Shown piece after piece: positions 1-6,009 of a stretch of 7,182 bases of DNA. Each line of letters begins with the position of its first letter. The stretch's first letter is position 1. Origin of the DNA: Gemmatimonadota bacterium (GTDB lineage Bacteria > Gemmatimonadota > Gemmatimonadetes > Longimicrobiales > Longimicrobiaceae); assembly GCA_019240375.1 (NCBI GenBank), contig JAFAYN010000309.1:1-7182 (forward strand). Direction: 5' to 3'. The position numbers were made by a program, and so were the translations under genes. The notes under the pieces were generated by a model. It did no database searches, was not told the origin of the DNA, and saw nothing but the letters and a program-made list of their open reading frames with translations.

Positions 1-312
1 GATCACGTCGAACCTCCCGGTCTTCAGCTCGGGGATGAGCGACCTGAACTCGGTCTGCACCCACCGGATGCGCGTCACCCCCAGCCTGCGGAACACCGCG
101 CGCGCGATCTCCGGGCTCTCGCCGGTCACCCGGCCGTCGGCCGTGCGGAAGGCGAAGGGGGGCTCCGGAGCGTAGCCGATCCTGACCACCCCCTCCCGGC
201 GGATCCGCTCCAGGGAGCTTTCGGGGCGATCGGCCCGGAGCACCGTCCATGAGGCGACTGCCGCCGCCGCCGCGGCGAGGGCGACGGAGCGCAGGAGGTG
301 GGTCCGGTTCAT
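1..312 (-). CDS. Family-3 extracellular solute-binding protein, N-terminal part (partial)
   Basis: The reverse strand reads open from an ATG at 312-310 to the window edge, giving 104 residues with no stop. Residues 1-25 look like a signal peptide or signal anchor: a basic start (MNRTHLLR), then an Ala-rich hydrophobic run at 10-20 with no sharp cleavage site. From about residue 33 the pattern is that of SBP_bac_3 proteins: a REGVVRIGYAPEPPFAF opening strand, an ADGRVTGESPEIA segment leading into a helix, then RWVQTEFRSLIPELKTGRFDVI, the usual motif where lobe I ends its second strand. Family members bind amino acids or similar small polar solutes in the periplasm and pass them to an ABC permease; the ligand cannot be read from this part. 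A GAGGA about 7 bases upstream of the ATG supports the start. The gene is divergent from the porin-chemoreceptor unit. The rest of the protein and any permease genes lie outside the window. Confidence 0.85.
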   Translation of the reverse strand, partial: MNRTHLLRSVALAAAAAAVASWTVLRADRPESSLERIRREGVVRIGYAPEPPFAFRTADGRVTGESPEIARAVFRRLGVTRIRWVQTEFRSLIPELKTGRFDVI

Positions 313-360
313 CTGGACGTCCTCGAGGGGGTGACCCGGTGGTGCGGACAAGCCTTGTTG

Positions 361-389
361 AAGGTAGGAGGCGGGGAGGGCGATTTCAA
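361..389 (-). promoter_or_regulatory. Weak candidate sigma-70 promoter for the solute-binding protein gene
   Basis: On the minus strand TTGAAA (389-384) is followed after 17 bases by TACCTT (366-361). The -35 element matches the TTGACA consensus at 5 of 6 positions. The -10 element matches TATAAT at only 3 of 6. It lies about 50 bases upstream of the minus-strand ATG at 312, a sensible distance. In such GC-rich DNA a match of this quality may be chance. Confidence 0.25.
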
Positions 390-445
390 GCCGACCGGGT
401 CCGCCGCGGCGGGTCGATGCTGGCGGGACGTGCGCGCCCTCCCGT

Positions 446-472
446 TCAAGTTTCTCCCGCTCGCGCCGACAC
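446..472 (+). promoter_or_regulatory. Candidate sigma-28 (FliA-type) promoter for the porin-MCP unit
   Basis: TCAAGTTT at 446-453 is followed by exactly 11 bases and then GCCGACAC at 465-472. The enterobacterial sigma-28 consensus is TAAAGTTT-N11-GCCGATAA, so the -35 matches at 7 of 8 positions, the -10 at 6 of 8, and the spacing is ideal. Transcription would start near 479, giving a leader of about 88 bases before the porin ATG at 567. Sigma-28 drives late flagellar and chemotaxis genes in many bacteria, which suits a unit ending in a chemoreceptor gene. I saw no convincing sigma-70 element facing right in this gap. Not tested against a background model. Confidence 0.5.
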
Positions 473-517
473 TGAAATCCAGCATCCGGGGTCCCGGGCT
501 GGCCGTCCAGGCCGCCC

Positions 518-543
518 CGACGTGGGTGCTCCCTCCCACGTCG
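518..543 (+). repeat. Perfect 9-bp inverted repeat in the porin leader
   Basis: CGACGTGGG at 518-526 is the exact reverse complement of CCCACGTCG at 535-543, with an 8-base spacer (TGCTCCCT). It falls inside the predicted leader of the porin mRNA and ends 9 bases before the Shine-Dalgarno at 553. It could act as an mRNA hairpin that protects the 5' end or modulates ribosome access, or as a 26-base dyad operator for a dimeric regulator. No U-tract follows, so it is not an intrinsic terminator. Confidence 0.55.
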
Positions 544-552
544 CGATTTCCC

Positions 553-559
553 AGGAAGG
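553..559 (+). promoter_or_regulatory. Ribosome binding site that fixes the porin start
   Basis: AGGAAGG ends 7 bases before the ATG at 567. It selects this start over in-frame upstream starts as far as 249, because only the 567 start puts a signal peptide at the N-terminus. Confidence 0.75.
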
Positions 560-566
560 TATTCCG

Positions 567-2084
567 ATGAACAACCGCTGGTTGGTCCTCATGGCGGCCA
601 TGACCGCCTTCGCCGTAGCCCCCGAAGCGCACGCCCAGGAGGGCCAGGTGTTCCGGGTCCGGCCTCCCCGCTCCCGCTCGCTGCGGCCCGCGCGGGTGGA
701 AGAGCCCCGCCGCCCCGCGCCCGCGGCCCGTCCGGCCCGGGAGTCCGCTCCCGTCGCGGTCGCGAAGAAGCCGGCCGTGCGGCGGACGGAAACCCACGCG
801 CCCGTGGCCACGACGCCCGCCGCGCCCGCCCCGGCCCCGGTGCCCCCGGCGCTCCTCGGCGAGCCGGTGCGCGTCGCGATGGCGGCGCCGAAGCCCGAGC
901 CGAAGCCCGAGCCGAAGCCCGAGCCGAAGCCCGACACCACCACGCGCGTGGCGCCCCCGGTGGCAAGCGTGGTTGCGGCTCCGGCCCCGGCCGCCGCTCC
1001 CGTGGTGGCCGCCGTCGCGGCGCCCGCGGCTCCCCCCGTCCGGAGCGAAGCTCCCCGGTCCGACTCCACCGCGAAGAAGCCCGCCGCGGCTCCCGCGGCT
1101 CCCGCCGTCCGCGCCATCGAGGTGGGGACGGGGGCCGTGCGCTTCGGCGGCGTGGTGCAGGCCTGGTACGTGGACGGGAGCAACCGCGCCGAGCGCACCT
1201 TCCGGCTGCGGCGTGCCGAGATGCGCTTCAACGGCGACATCACCCCGAAGGCGCGCTGGACGCTGATGGTGGACCCCGCCAAGGCGCTGAAGCTGACCAC
1301 CACCTACGACTCGGTGGGCGGGAGCAAGGTGGTGACCGATGACCGCGTCAGCCAGGCGTCGCTGATCCTGCAGGACGCCTTCGTCTCCCTGAACGTGGTG
1401 GGGATCACCGTGGACGCCGGGCAGATGAAGCTCCCGCTCGGCTACGAGGGGTTCGCTCTGGGGAGCGGGAAGCTCCCGATGATGGACCGCTCGCTCATGG
1501 TCAACGACGGCAAGTACGGCGTGGCGCGCGAGATGGGGGTGATGGGCACCGGTCCGCTCTCGCGCGACGTGACCCTGTCGCTCGGCTTGTTCAACGGGGC
1601 GGGCGAGAACCAGAACACGGTCGACGGGAACCCGCAGAAGGTGGTCGCCGGCCGGTTGACGCTGAAGTCCGGGATCCCGGGGCTCCAGCTCGGGACCTCC
1701 GGCACGTGGAGCGGGGCCGACAGCAAGGAGAACCCGCGCCGCCACCGCCTGGGCGCAGACCTGGTGTTCCTGCGCGGGCCGCTCACCCTCCAGTCGGAGG
1801 TGATGCGCGGGTGGGACGGCTCGGTCGACCGCCTGGGCTATTACGGGCTGGCCGCCGTGCGCCGCGGGACCGTGGAGCTCGCCGGCCGCTACGATTCGTG
1901 GGACCGCGACCTCCACAAGGAGACCGCCGCGTCCAACGTGCTGGAGCGCGACTACACCCTCGGCCTCAACTACTACCTGTCCGGGAGCGCGGTGCGGCTG
2001 CAGAGCAACGTGACCCGGCGCACGTACGGGGGGATCCTCCCCGACGGCAACCTGATCCAGATGAGCATCCAGACGGCCTGGTAG
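567..2084 (+). CDS. Outer-membrane porin, phosphate-selective O/P type, with long Pro/Ala-rich periplasmic arm
   Basis: 505 residues, forming an outer-membrane channel for small, probably anionic, solutes. Residues 1-23 are a signal peptide: basic start (MNNRW), hydrophobic core and an A-H-A cleavage site before Gln24. Residues 24 to about 183 are low-complexity, rich in Pro, Ala, Val, Lys and Arg, and contain a KPEP tandem repeat at 109-123. From about 187 to the end the sequence alternates in beta-barrel fashion. [12 protein letters not shown] opens the barrel, [16 protein letters not shown] and an [13 protein letters not shown] segment resemble porin O/P (OprP/OprO-like) family proteins, and it ends in Trp505, the terminal aromatic residue typical of barrels inserted by the Bam machinery. 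The ~320-residue barrel fits a 14- to 16-strand porin. The gene sits 4 bases before the MCP gene, so the two are probably co-transcribed. Specificity for phosphate is not shown: the N-terminal arm is not typical of the family and the pore lysines cannot be placed by eye. Confidence 0.85.
   Translation: MNNRWLVLMAAMTAFAVAPEAHAQEGQVFRVRPPRSRSLRPARVEEPRRPAPAARPARESAPVAVAKKPAVRRTETHAPVATTPAAPAPAPVPPALLGEPVRVAMAAPKPEPKPEPKPEPKPDTTTRVAPPVASVVAAPAPAAAPVVAAVAAPAAPPVRSEAPRSDSTAKKPAAAPAAPAVRAIEVGTGAVRFGGVVQAWYVDGSNRAERTFRLRRAEMRFNGDITPKARWTLMVDPAKALKLTTTYDSVGGSKVVTDDRVSQASLILQDAFVSLNVVGITVDAGQMKLPLGYEGFALGSGKLPMMDRSLMVNDGKYGVAREMGVMGTGPLSRDVTLSLGLFNGAGENQNTVDGNPQKVVAGRLTLKSGIPGLQLGTSGTWSGADSKENPRRHRLGADLVFLRGPLTLQSEVMRGWDGSVDRLGYYGLAAVRRGTVELAGRYDSWDRDLHKETAASNVLERDYTLGLNYYLSGSAVRLQSNVTRRTYGGILPDGNLIQMSIQTAW
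891..934 (+). repeat. 12-bp in-frame tandem repeat encoding KPEP units
   Basis: The unit AAGCCCGAGCCG occurs at 891-902, 903-914 and 915-926, followed by 8 further matching bases to 934: about 3.7 identical copies. Each encodes Lys-Pro-Glu-Pro (porin residues 109-123). Identical copies at DNA level suggest recent slippage expansion. Every unit is a multiple of three, so copy-number change would alter arm length without breaking the frame. The motif resembles the rigid Glu-Pro/Lys-Pro repeats of TonB. Confidence 0.9.
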
Positions 2085-2088
2085 ACCG

Positions 2089-4344
2089 ATGACCAACGAT
2101 TCGAAGACCTCCCTCCTGGGGCGCTTCCGGGAGCGCCTTTCCTGGAAGCTGTCGGCGGCGCTGCTGGTGGCGGGGATCGTCCCCCTCGCGCTGCTGACGC
2201 TGGTGCTGCGCCAGCGGATCCACGCCGACCTGGACACCGCCACCCGCATCGAGCTGGCGCAGCGGCTGGACGGGGCCGCCGTGCGGCTGGACGCCTACGT
2301 GGACCAGAGCGTCCAGGTGGTCCGCGCCACCGCCCACCTCCCCGAGGTGGTGGCGATGGACGGCGCGGCGATGCGCCCGGCGCTCGTCGCCGTGGCCTCC
2401 ACCCGGCCGAACTTCTCCCTCCTGCACGCCACCGACACGGGGGCGACCGACGTGGCGCGCACGGACACCGCCAAGATGGGCGAATACCCGGACCGGGCGT
2501 GGTTCCAGCAGATCGTCCAGGGGAAGGAGGTCGCCTACCAGACGATGGTCTCGCGCAGCACGGGGAAGCCGTCGCTGGCCGTTTCCACCCGCATCGTGGA
2601 GGGGAACGAGATCATCGGCGTCCTGCAGGCCACGCTCGCGCTGACCGAGGTGGCGAAGACGGTGAACGGGGTCCGGGTCGGGGAGGAAGGGTACGCCTGG
2701 CTGGTAGACGACCAGAACAAGGTGATGGCCCACCCCGACGAGGCGCTGGTGAAGGCGCAGGCGCCGCGGGGCGACCACCCGCTGATCGCGAAGGCGTGCG
2801 CGGGCGACAGCACCGTGGTGCGCTTCGCCGAGGGCGGCCGCGAGTGGATGGGGATCACGCGCGTCACCCCGCAGGGGTGGCTGCTCGCCGTGCAGATCCC
2901 CGCGGACGAGGCGCTGGCTCCCCTGCGGGCCATCGACCGGCTCCTGGTGCTGATGACGGTGCTCGCCGTGGTGCTCGCGCTGGGGATCGCGGGGTGGGTG
3001 TCGCGCGCCATCACCCGCCCGCTGGGGGTGGTGGTGGACGCCGCCAACCGGATCGCCGAGGGCGACATCGAGCAGCGCATCGACTTCCACTCCGGCGACG
3101 AGCTGGGGCGCCTGGCCGACGCCTTCCGCGGGACGGTGGAGTACATCCGCGGGATCGCCCAGGCGGCCGGGAAGCTGGCCCAGGGCGACCTGGACGTCAC
3201 CGTCACCCCGCGCTCCGAGCGCGACGTCCTTTCCCGCAACGTCCTCGCGGTCGGGGACACGCTGCGCGGCGTGGTCGCCGAGACCAACGTGCTGATCGTG
3301 GCTGCCGGCGACGGCGACCTGTCCCGGCGCGGGACGGCGGAGCGCTTCCGCGGCGCGTACGCCGAGGTGATCCGCGGGATCAACGCCATGCTCGAGGCCA
3401 CCGTCCGCCCGGTCCGGGAGAGCAGCGCGGTGCTGCACCGCCTTGCCGACGGCGACTTCACCCGCGAGATGGAAGGGGAGTACCGCGGCGACTTCGCCGC
3501 GATGCGCGACAGCCTGAACCGCACCATCGAATCGCTCCGCGGTACCCTGGGCCGGGTCCGCGACGCCTCCGCCACGGTGGCGTCCACCTCGTCGCAGATC
3601 CGCGGCGCCAGCCAGGCGCTCTCGTCGGCGGCCGAGGAGACCAGCCGCCAGTCGCAGGCGGTGGGCGCGGCGAGCGAACAGGCAGGCGTCAACGTGCAGA
3701 CCGTCGCCGTCGCCGCCGAGCAGATGTCCGGTTCCATCCGCGAGATCTCGCGGCAGCTCCAGGAGGCGCTGCGCGTCGCCCAGGACGCCGCCGCCCGCGG
3801 CGAGCAGACGGTGCGGCTGATGGACGAGCTGGGGAGCAGCAGCGAGGAGATCGGCGAGGTCGTGAAGGTGATCACCAGCATCGCCCAGCAGACCAACCTC
3901 CTCGCCCTCAACGCCACCATCGAGGCCGCTCGCGCCGGTGAGGCAGGCAAGGGCTTCGCCGTGGTCGCCAACGAGGTCAAGCAGCTCGCCAGCCAGACGG
4001 CCAAGGCCACCGACGAGATCGCCGCGAAGATCAAGGGCGTGCAGGACAACACCGGGACCGCGGTGGTGGGGATCCGCGAGATCAGCCAGATCATCGAGCG
4101 GATCAACACGGTGAGCACCAGCATCGCCGCAGCGGTGGAGGAGCAGAGCGCGGCCACGGGCGAGATCGCCCGCAACGTCAACGAGGCGGCCAAGGGGACC
4201 GAAGAGGTCGCCCGCAGCATCACCGGCGTCAGCCAGGTCGCCAACGAGACGGCGGACGGCGCCGGACAGGCCCGCGCCGTGAGCGACCAGCTCGCGGTGG
4301 TCGCCTCGGAGCTGGAGGAGCTGGTCGGCGCCTTCCGCATCTGA
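2089..4344 (+). CDS. Methyl-accepting chemotaxis protein with dCache-type sensor and poly-HAMP array
   Basis: 751-residue inner-membrane chemoreceptor that senses a periplasmic ligand and controls CheA through CheW. Domains in order: TM1 at about 20-40; periplasmic dCache-like sensor at about 42-283, with RAWF at 136-139 and Tyr150 in the membrane-distal pocket region; TM2 at about 285-304; canonical HAMP at 304-356 ([16 protein letters not shown]); three further HAMP-like units carrying GD motifs at 366, 409 and 455; then the cytoplasmic signalling coiled coil to the C-terminus. The hairpin tip is the classic MCP motif ([16 protein letters not shown], residues 602-617, then [17 protein letters not shown]). 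Glu/Gln-rich segments near 514-521 and 684-686 are likely methylation regions. It ends ELVGAFRI with no NWETF-like CheR tether. The start is 4 bases after the porin stop with no clear Shine-Dalgarno, which points to translational coupling. The nearby cheB and cheR genes are natural partners for adaptation. Confidence 0.95.
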   Translation: MTNDSKTSLLGRFRERLSWKLSAALLVAGIVPLALLTLVLRQRIHADLDTATRIELAQRLDGAAVRLDAYVDQSVQVVRATAHLPEVVAMDGAAMRPALVAVASTRPNFSLLHATDTGATDVARTDTAKMGEYPDRAWFQQIVQGKEVAYQTMVSRSTGKPSLAVSTRIVEGNEIIGVLQATLALTEVAKTVNGVRVGEEGYAWLVDDQNKVMAHPDEALVKAQAPRGDHPLIAKACAGDSTVVRFAEGGREWMGITRVTPQGWLLAVQIPADEALAPLRAIDRLLVLMTVLAVVLALGIAGWVSRAITRPLGVVVDAANRIAEGDIEQRIDFHSGDELGRLADAFRGTVEYIRGIAQAAGKLAQGDLDVTVTPRSERDVLSRNVLAVGDTLRGVVAETNVLIVAAGDGDLSRRGTAERFRGAYAEVIRGINAMLEATVRPVRESSAVLHRLADGDFTREMEGEYRGDFAAMRDSLNRTIESLRGTLGRVRDASATVASTSSQIRGASQALSSAAEETSRQSQAVGAASEQAGVNVQTVAVAAEQMSGSIREISRQLQEALRVAQDAAARGEQTVRLMDELGSSSEEIGEVVKVITSIAQQTNLLALNATIEAARAGEAGKGFAVVANEVKQLASQTAKATDEIAAKIKGVQDNTGTAVVGIREISQIIERINTVSTSIAAAVEEQSAATGEIARNVNEAAKGTEEVARSITGVSQVANETADGAGQARAVSDQLAVVASELEELVGAFRI

Positions 4345-4367
4345 CCGGTTTTCCACCCCGACGTACC

Positions 4368-4411
4368 CGGCGCCGGAGGGAGCACAGTGCTTCCTCCGGC
4401 GCCGTTTGTTT
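4368..4411 (+). terminator. Strong intrinsic terminator after the MCP gene
   Basis: CGGCGCCGGAGG (4368-4379) pairs perfectly with CCTCCGGCGCCG (4393-4404). The stem continues inward through a G-U pair and 4 more pairs (GAGCA with TGCTT), leaving a 3-base loop: about 17 pairs in all. TTTGTTT (4405-4411) follows directly as the U-tract. It begins 24 bases after the MCP stop, ends the porin-MCP transcript and separates it from the cheY operon. Confidence 0.9.
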
Positions 4412-4412
4412 C

Positions 4413-4430
4413 CGGCGCGGATTCGCGCCG
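4413..4430. repeat. Second small hairpin just after the terminator
   Basis: CGGCGCG (4413-4419) pairs with CGCGCCG (4424-4430) around a 4-base loop (GATT). It has no U-tract. It may be a backup structure to the terminator, or chance in GC-rich DNA. Confidence 0.35.
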
Positions 4431-4447
4431 TTCCCGGCGTTCCGGGC

Positions 4448-4475
4448 TCAAGACGGGGGCCCCGCGCGTCGATAA
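4448..4475 (+). promoter_or_regulatory. Candidate sigma-28-like promoter for cheY-cheB-cheR
   Basis: TCAAGACG (4448-4455) is followed after 12 bases by GTCGATAA (4468-4475). The -10 matches the sigma-28 consensus GCCGATAA at 7 of 8 positions. The -35 shares TCAAG with the candidate upstream of the porin but matches TAAAGTTT at only 4 of 8, and the spacer is one base longer than ideal. The -10 can also be read as the sigma-70 hexamer GATAAT (4471-4476, 5 of 6), though no good TTGACA lies 17 bases upstream. Transcription would start near 4482, leaving a leader of about 60 bases. Confidence 0.4.
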
Positions 4476-4543
4476 TTCCACAGATCCCGGGACGTCGCGC
4501 GCAGGCGTAGTCCCCCTGAAGTCCCACGCCGTACGAGGGCACC

Positions 4544-4915
4544 ATGAAGAAGATCCTGGTGGTCGACGACTCCCGGACCATCCGCGCCGCCATCCGCCGG
4601 ATCCTGGAGCCGCTCGGGTTCGAAGTGGACGAGGCCGAGAACGGAGAGATGGCGCTCCACTACTGCCAGGAATGGGGCGGCGTGGATGCCATCCTGCTGG
4701 ACATCGACATGCCGGTGATGGACGGGCTCACATTCCTGGGAGAGCTGCGCCGGAACGTCCACCTGGCCCAGCCGCCGGTGATCATGTGCACCACCCACTC
4801 CTCGTTCGACAAGATCTCGCAGGCGCTGGAGCTGGGCGCGGACGAATACATCATGAAGCCCTTCAGCGCCGAGATCGTCTCCGGGAAGCTGACCGGGATC
4901 GGGATCGCGGTATGA
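4544..4915 (+). CDS. cheY: CheY-type chemotaxis response regulator
   Basis: 123 residues: a stand-alone receiver domain with no output domain. All receiver residues are present: Asp8 and Asp9 for metal binding, Asp53 as phospho-acceptor (LLDIDMPVMDG), Thr83 and Lys105 (MKPF). Tyr102 matches the switch tyrosine of enteric CheY (Tyr106), with a constant offset of four residues. Phosphorylated by CheA, it would bind the flagellar motor switch. The CTTHSSFDKISQALELGADEYIMKPF stretch looks more like CheY proteins of alphaproteobacterial type than the enteric form. GAGG at 4535-4538 is the likely ribosome binding site. It is the first gene of a tight operon; its stop overlaps the cheB start. It could instead act as a phosphate sink or control a non-flagellar output, since no motor genes are visible. 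Confidence 0.9.
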   Translation: MKKILVVDDSRTIRAAIRRILEPLGFEVDEAENGEMALHYCQEWGGVDAILLDIDMPVMDGLTFLGELRRNVHLAQPPVIMCTTHSSFDKISQALELGADEYIMKPFSAEIVSGKLTGIGIAV

Positions 4916-6009
4916 TCATGACCGGGTCCCAGATCCGCGTCATGATCGTGGACGACTCCACGGTGATCCGCGGGATGCTGGGGAGGATCATCGACGCCGA
5001 GTCCGACATGCGGGTGGTGGCCTCGGCCCCCAACGGGCGGAGCGCCATCGACCTGCTGCGCCACCGCGAGGTGGACGTGGTCCTCCTGGACGTGGAGATG
5101 CCGGAGATGGACGGGCTGACCGCCCTGCCGCAGATCCTGGCCGGGAACCCGCAGGTGCGCGTCCTCATGGCGAGCAGCCTCACGCAGAAGGGGGCGCAGG
5201 TGACCATGTCCGCGCTCGCGCTGGGGGCGGCCGACTTCATCCCCAAGCCCTCCGCCCGCGGCGCGCTGGGGATCGACGCCATCTCCCGCGAGCTGGTGGG
5301 GAAGGTCCGGGCGCTGGCCCGCCGCGGGGGGAAGTCCCCGCTCCCGGCCCCCTCGCCGGTTCCCGCCCAGGAGCGGCGCTCCGCCCCGGCGGCGGCGCTC
5401 CCGCTGGGCGTGGGAGACCACCGGGGCGACACCCCGCGGGTAGTCGCCATCGCCTCCAGCACCGGGGGGCCGAACGCGCTCTCCACCCTGCTGCGCGGGA
5501 TCTCGGCCGGGTTCTCCCTGCCGATCGTGATCACGCAGCACATGCCGGCGTCGTTCACCGCCGCCCTCGCCGAGCGGCTCCAGCGCGAGACCGGCCGCCC
5601 CTGCCGCGAGGCGGCCTCCGGCGAGCCGGTGCTCCCCGGGCACATCTACGTCGCGCCCGGCGACTTCCACCTGACGGTGATGACCCGCGAGCGCGAGCCG
5701 ATCTTCCGTCTCGACCAGGGCCCGCCGGAAAACCACTGCCGGCCGGCCGCCGACCCGATGATGCGCTCGCTGGCCTCCGTGTACGGGGGCTCGGTCCTGG
5801 CCGTCGTGCTCACCGGGATGGGCGAGGACGGGTGCCGCGGCGTGCGCGAGGTCCGCGCCCGCGGCGGACGGGTGGTGGCCCAGGACGAGGCCAGCAGCGT
5901 GGTGTGGGGAATGCCCGGCGCGGTGGTACACGCCGGGCTCGCGGACGCAGTCCTGCCGCTCGACCGAATCGCGGCGCACATCGAAGCCCTTTGCCGAACC
6001 TCCTCATGA
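4912..6009 (+). CDS. cheB: CheB chemotaxis protein-glutamate methylesterase/deamidase
   Basis: 365 residues, the usual family length. It removes methyl groups from receptor glutamates (EC 3.1.1.61) and deamidates glutamines (EC 3.5.1.44), resetting receptors during adaptation. Residues 8-130 are a receiver domain with Asp14-Asp15, phospho-acceptor Asp60 (LLDVEMPEMDG) and Lys112 (FIPKPSARG). A Pro/Ala-rich linker spans about 141-172. The catalytic domain (174-365) has the Ser-His-Asp triad: Ser183 in ASSTGGP, His210 in TQHMP, and Asp306 in TGMGEDG. IYVAPGDFHL and the DPMMRSLASVYG segment are also family features. The start is the ATG inside ATGA overlapping the cheY stop; a second ATG two codons later (4918) is possible and would shift numbering by two. 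Activity is expected to rise on phosphorylation by CheA. Confidence 0.95.
   Translation: MIMTGSQIRVMIVDDSTVIRGMLGRIIDAESDMRVVASAPNGRSAIDLLRHREVDVVLLDVEMPEMDGLTALPQILAGNPQVRVLMASSLTQKGAQVTMSALALGAADFIPKPSARGALGIDAISRELVGKVRALARRGGKSPLPAPSPVPAQERRSAPAAALPLGVGDHRGDTPRVVAIASSTGGPNALSTLLRGISAGFSLPIVITQHMPASFTAALAERLQRETGRPCREAASGEPVLPGHIYVAPGDFHLTVMTREREPIFRLDQGPPENHCRPAADPMMRSLASVYGGSVLAVVLTGMGEDGCRGVREVRARGGRVVAQDEASSVVWGMPGAVVHAGLADAVLPLDRIAAHIEALCRTSS

Noticed and set aside
403..414. CCGCCGCGGCGG palindrome in the divergent gap
   Set aside because: Short and made only of G and C in a GC-rich gap; it has no clear relation to a promoter or start codon.
249..566. Upstream in-frame extension of the porin gene to a start at 249
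   Set aside because: The added 106 residues are Arg/Gly-rich with no domain, overlap the start of the divergent binding-protein gene, and would bury the signal peptide. The start at 567 has a strong ribosome binding site.
309..2249. Long open frame on the minus strand across the porin gene (646 codons)
   Set aside because: Its translation is rich in His, Arg, Gly and Pro with no recognisable domain, as expected for the antisense of a GC-rich gene. The plus-strand frame has a signal peptide, barrel pattern and ribosome binding site.
1966..4593. Long open frame on the minus strand across the chemoreceptor (875 codons)
   Set aside because: The antisense of a codon-biased GC-rich gene commonly stays open. 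The product is low-complexity Arg/His/Gly/Leu sequence and runs through the terminator and the cheY start.
4387..4911. Upstream extension of cheB to a start at 4387
   Set aside because: It would read through the terminator and the whole cheY gene in another frame. CheB homology begins right after the ATGA overlap at 4912.
4660..5979. Long minus-strand open frame across cheY and cheB (439 codons)
   Set aside because: Antisense shadow with His/Gly/Arg-rich composition and no domain, opposite two intact, well-conserved genes.
5832..6005. Upstream extension of cheR into cheB
   Set aside because: The extra residues are an Arg/Pro/Gly-rich out-of-frame reading of the cheB end. CheR family similarity starts at the ATG at 6006.
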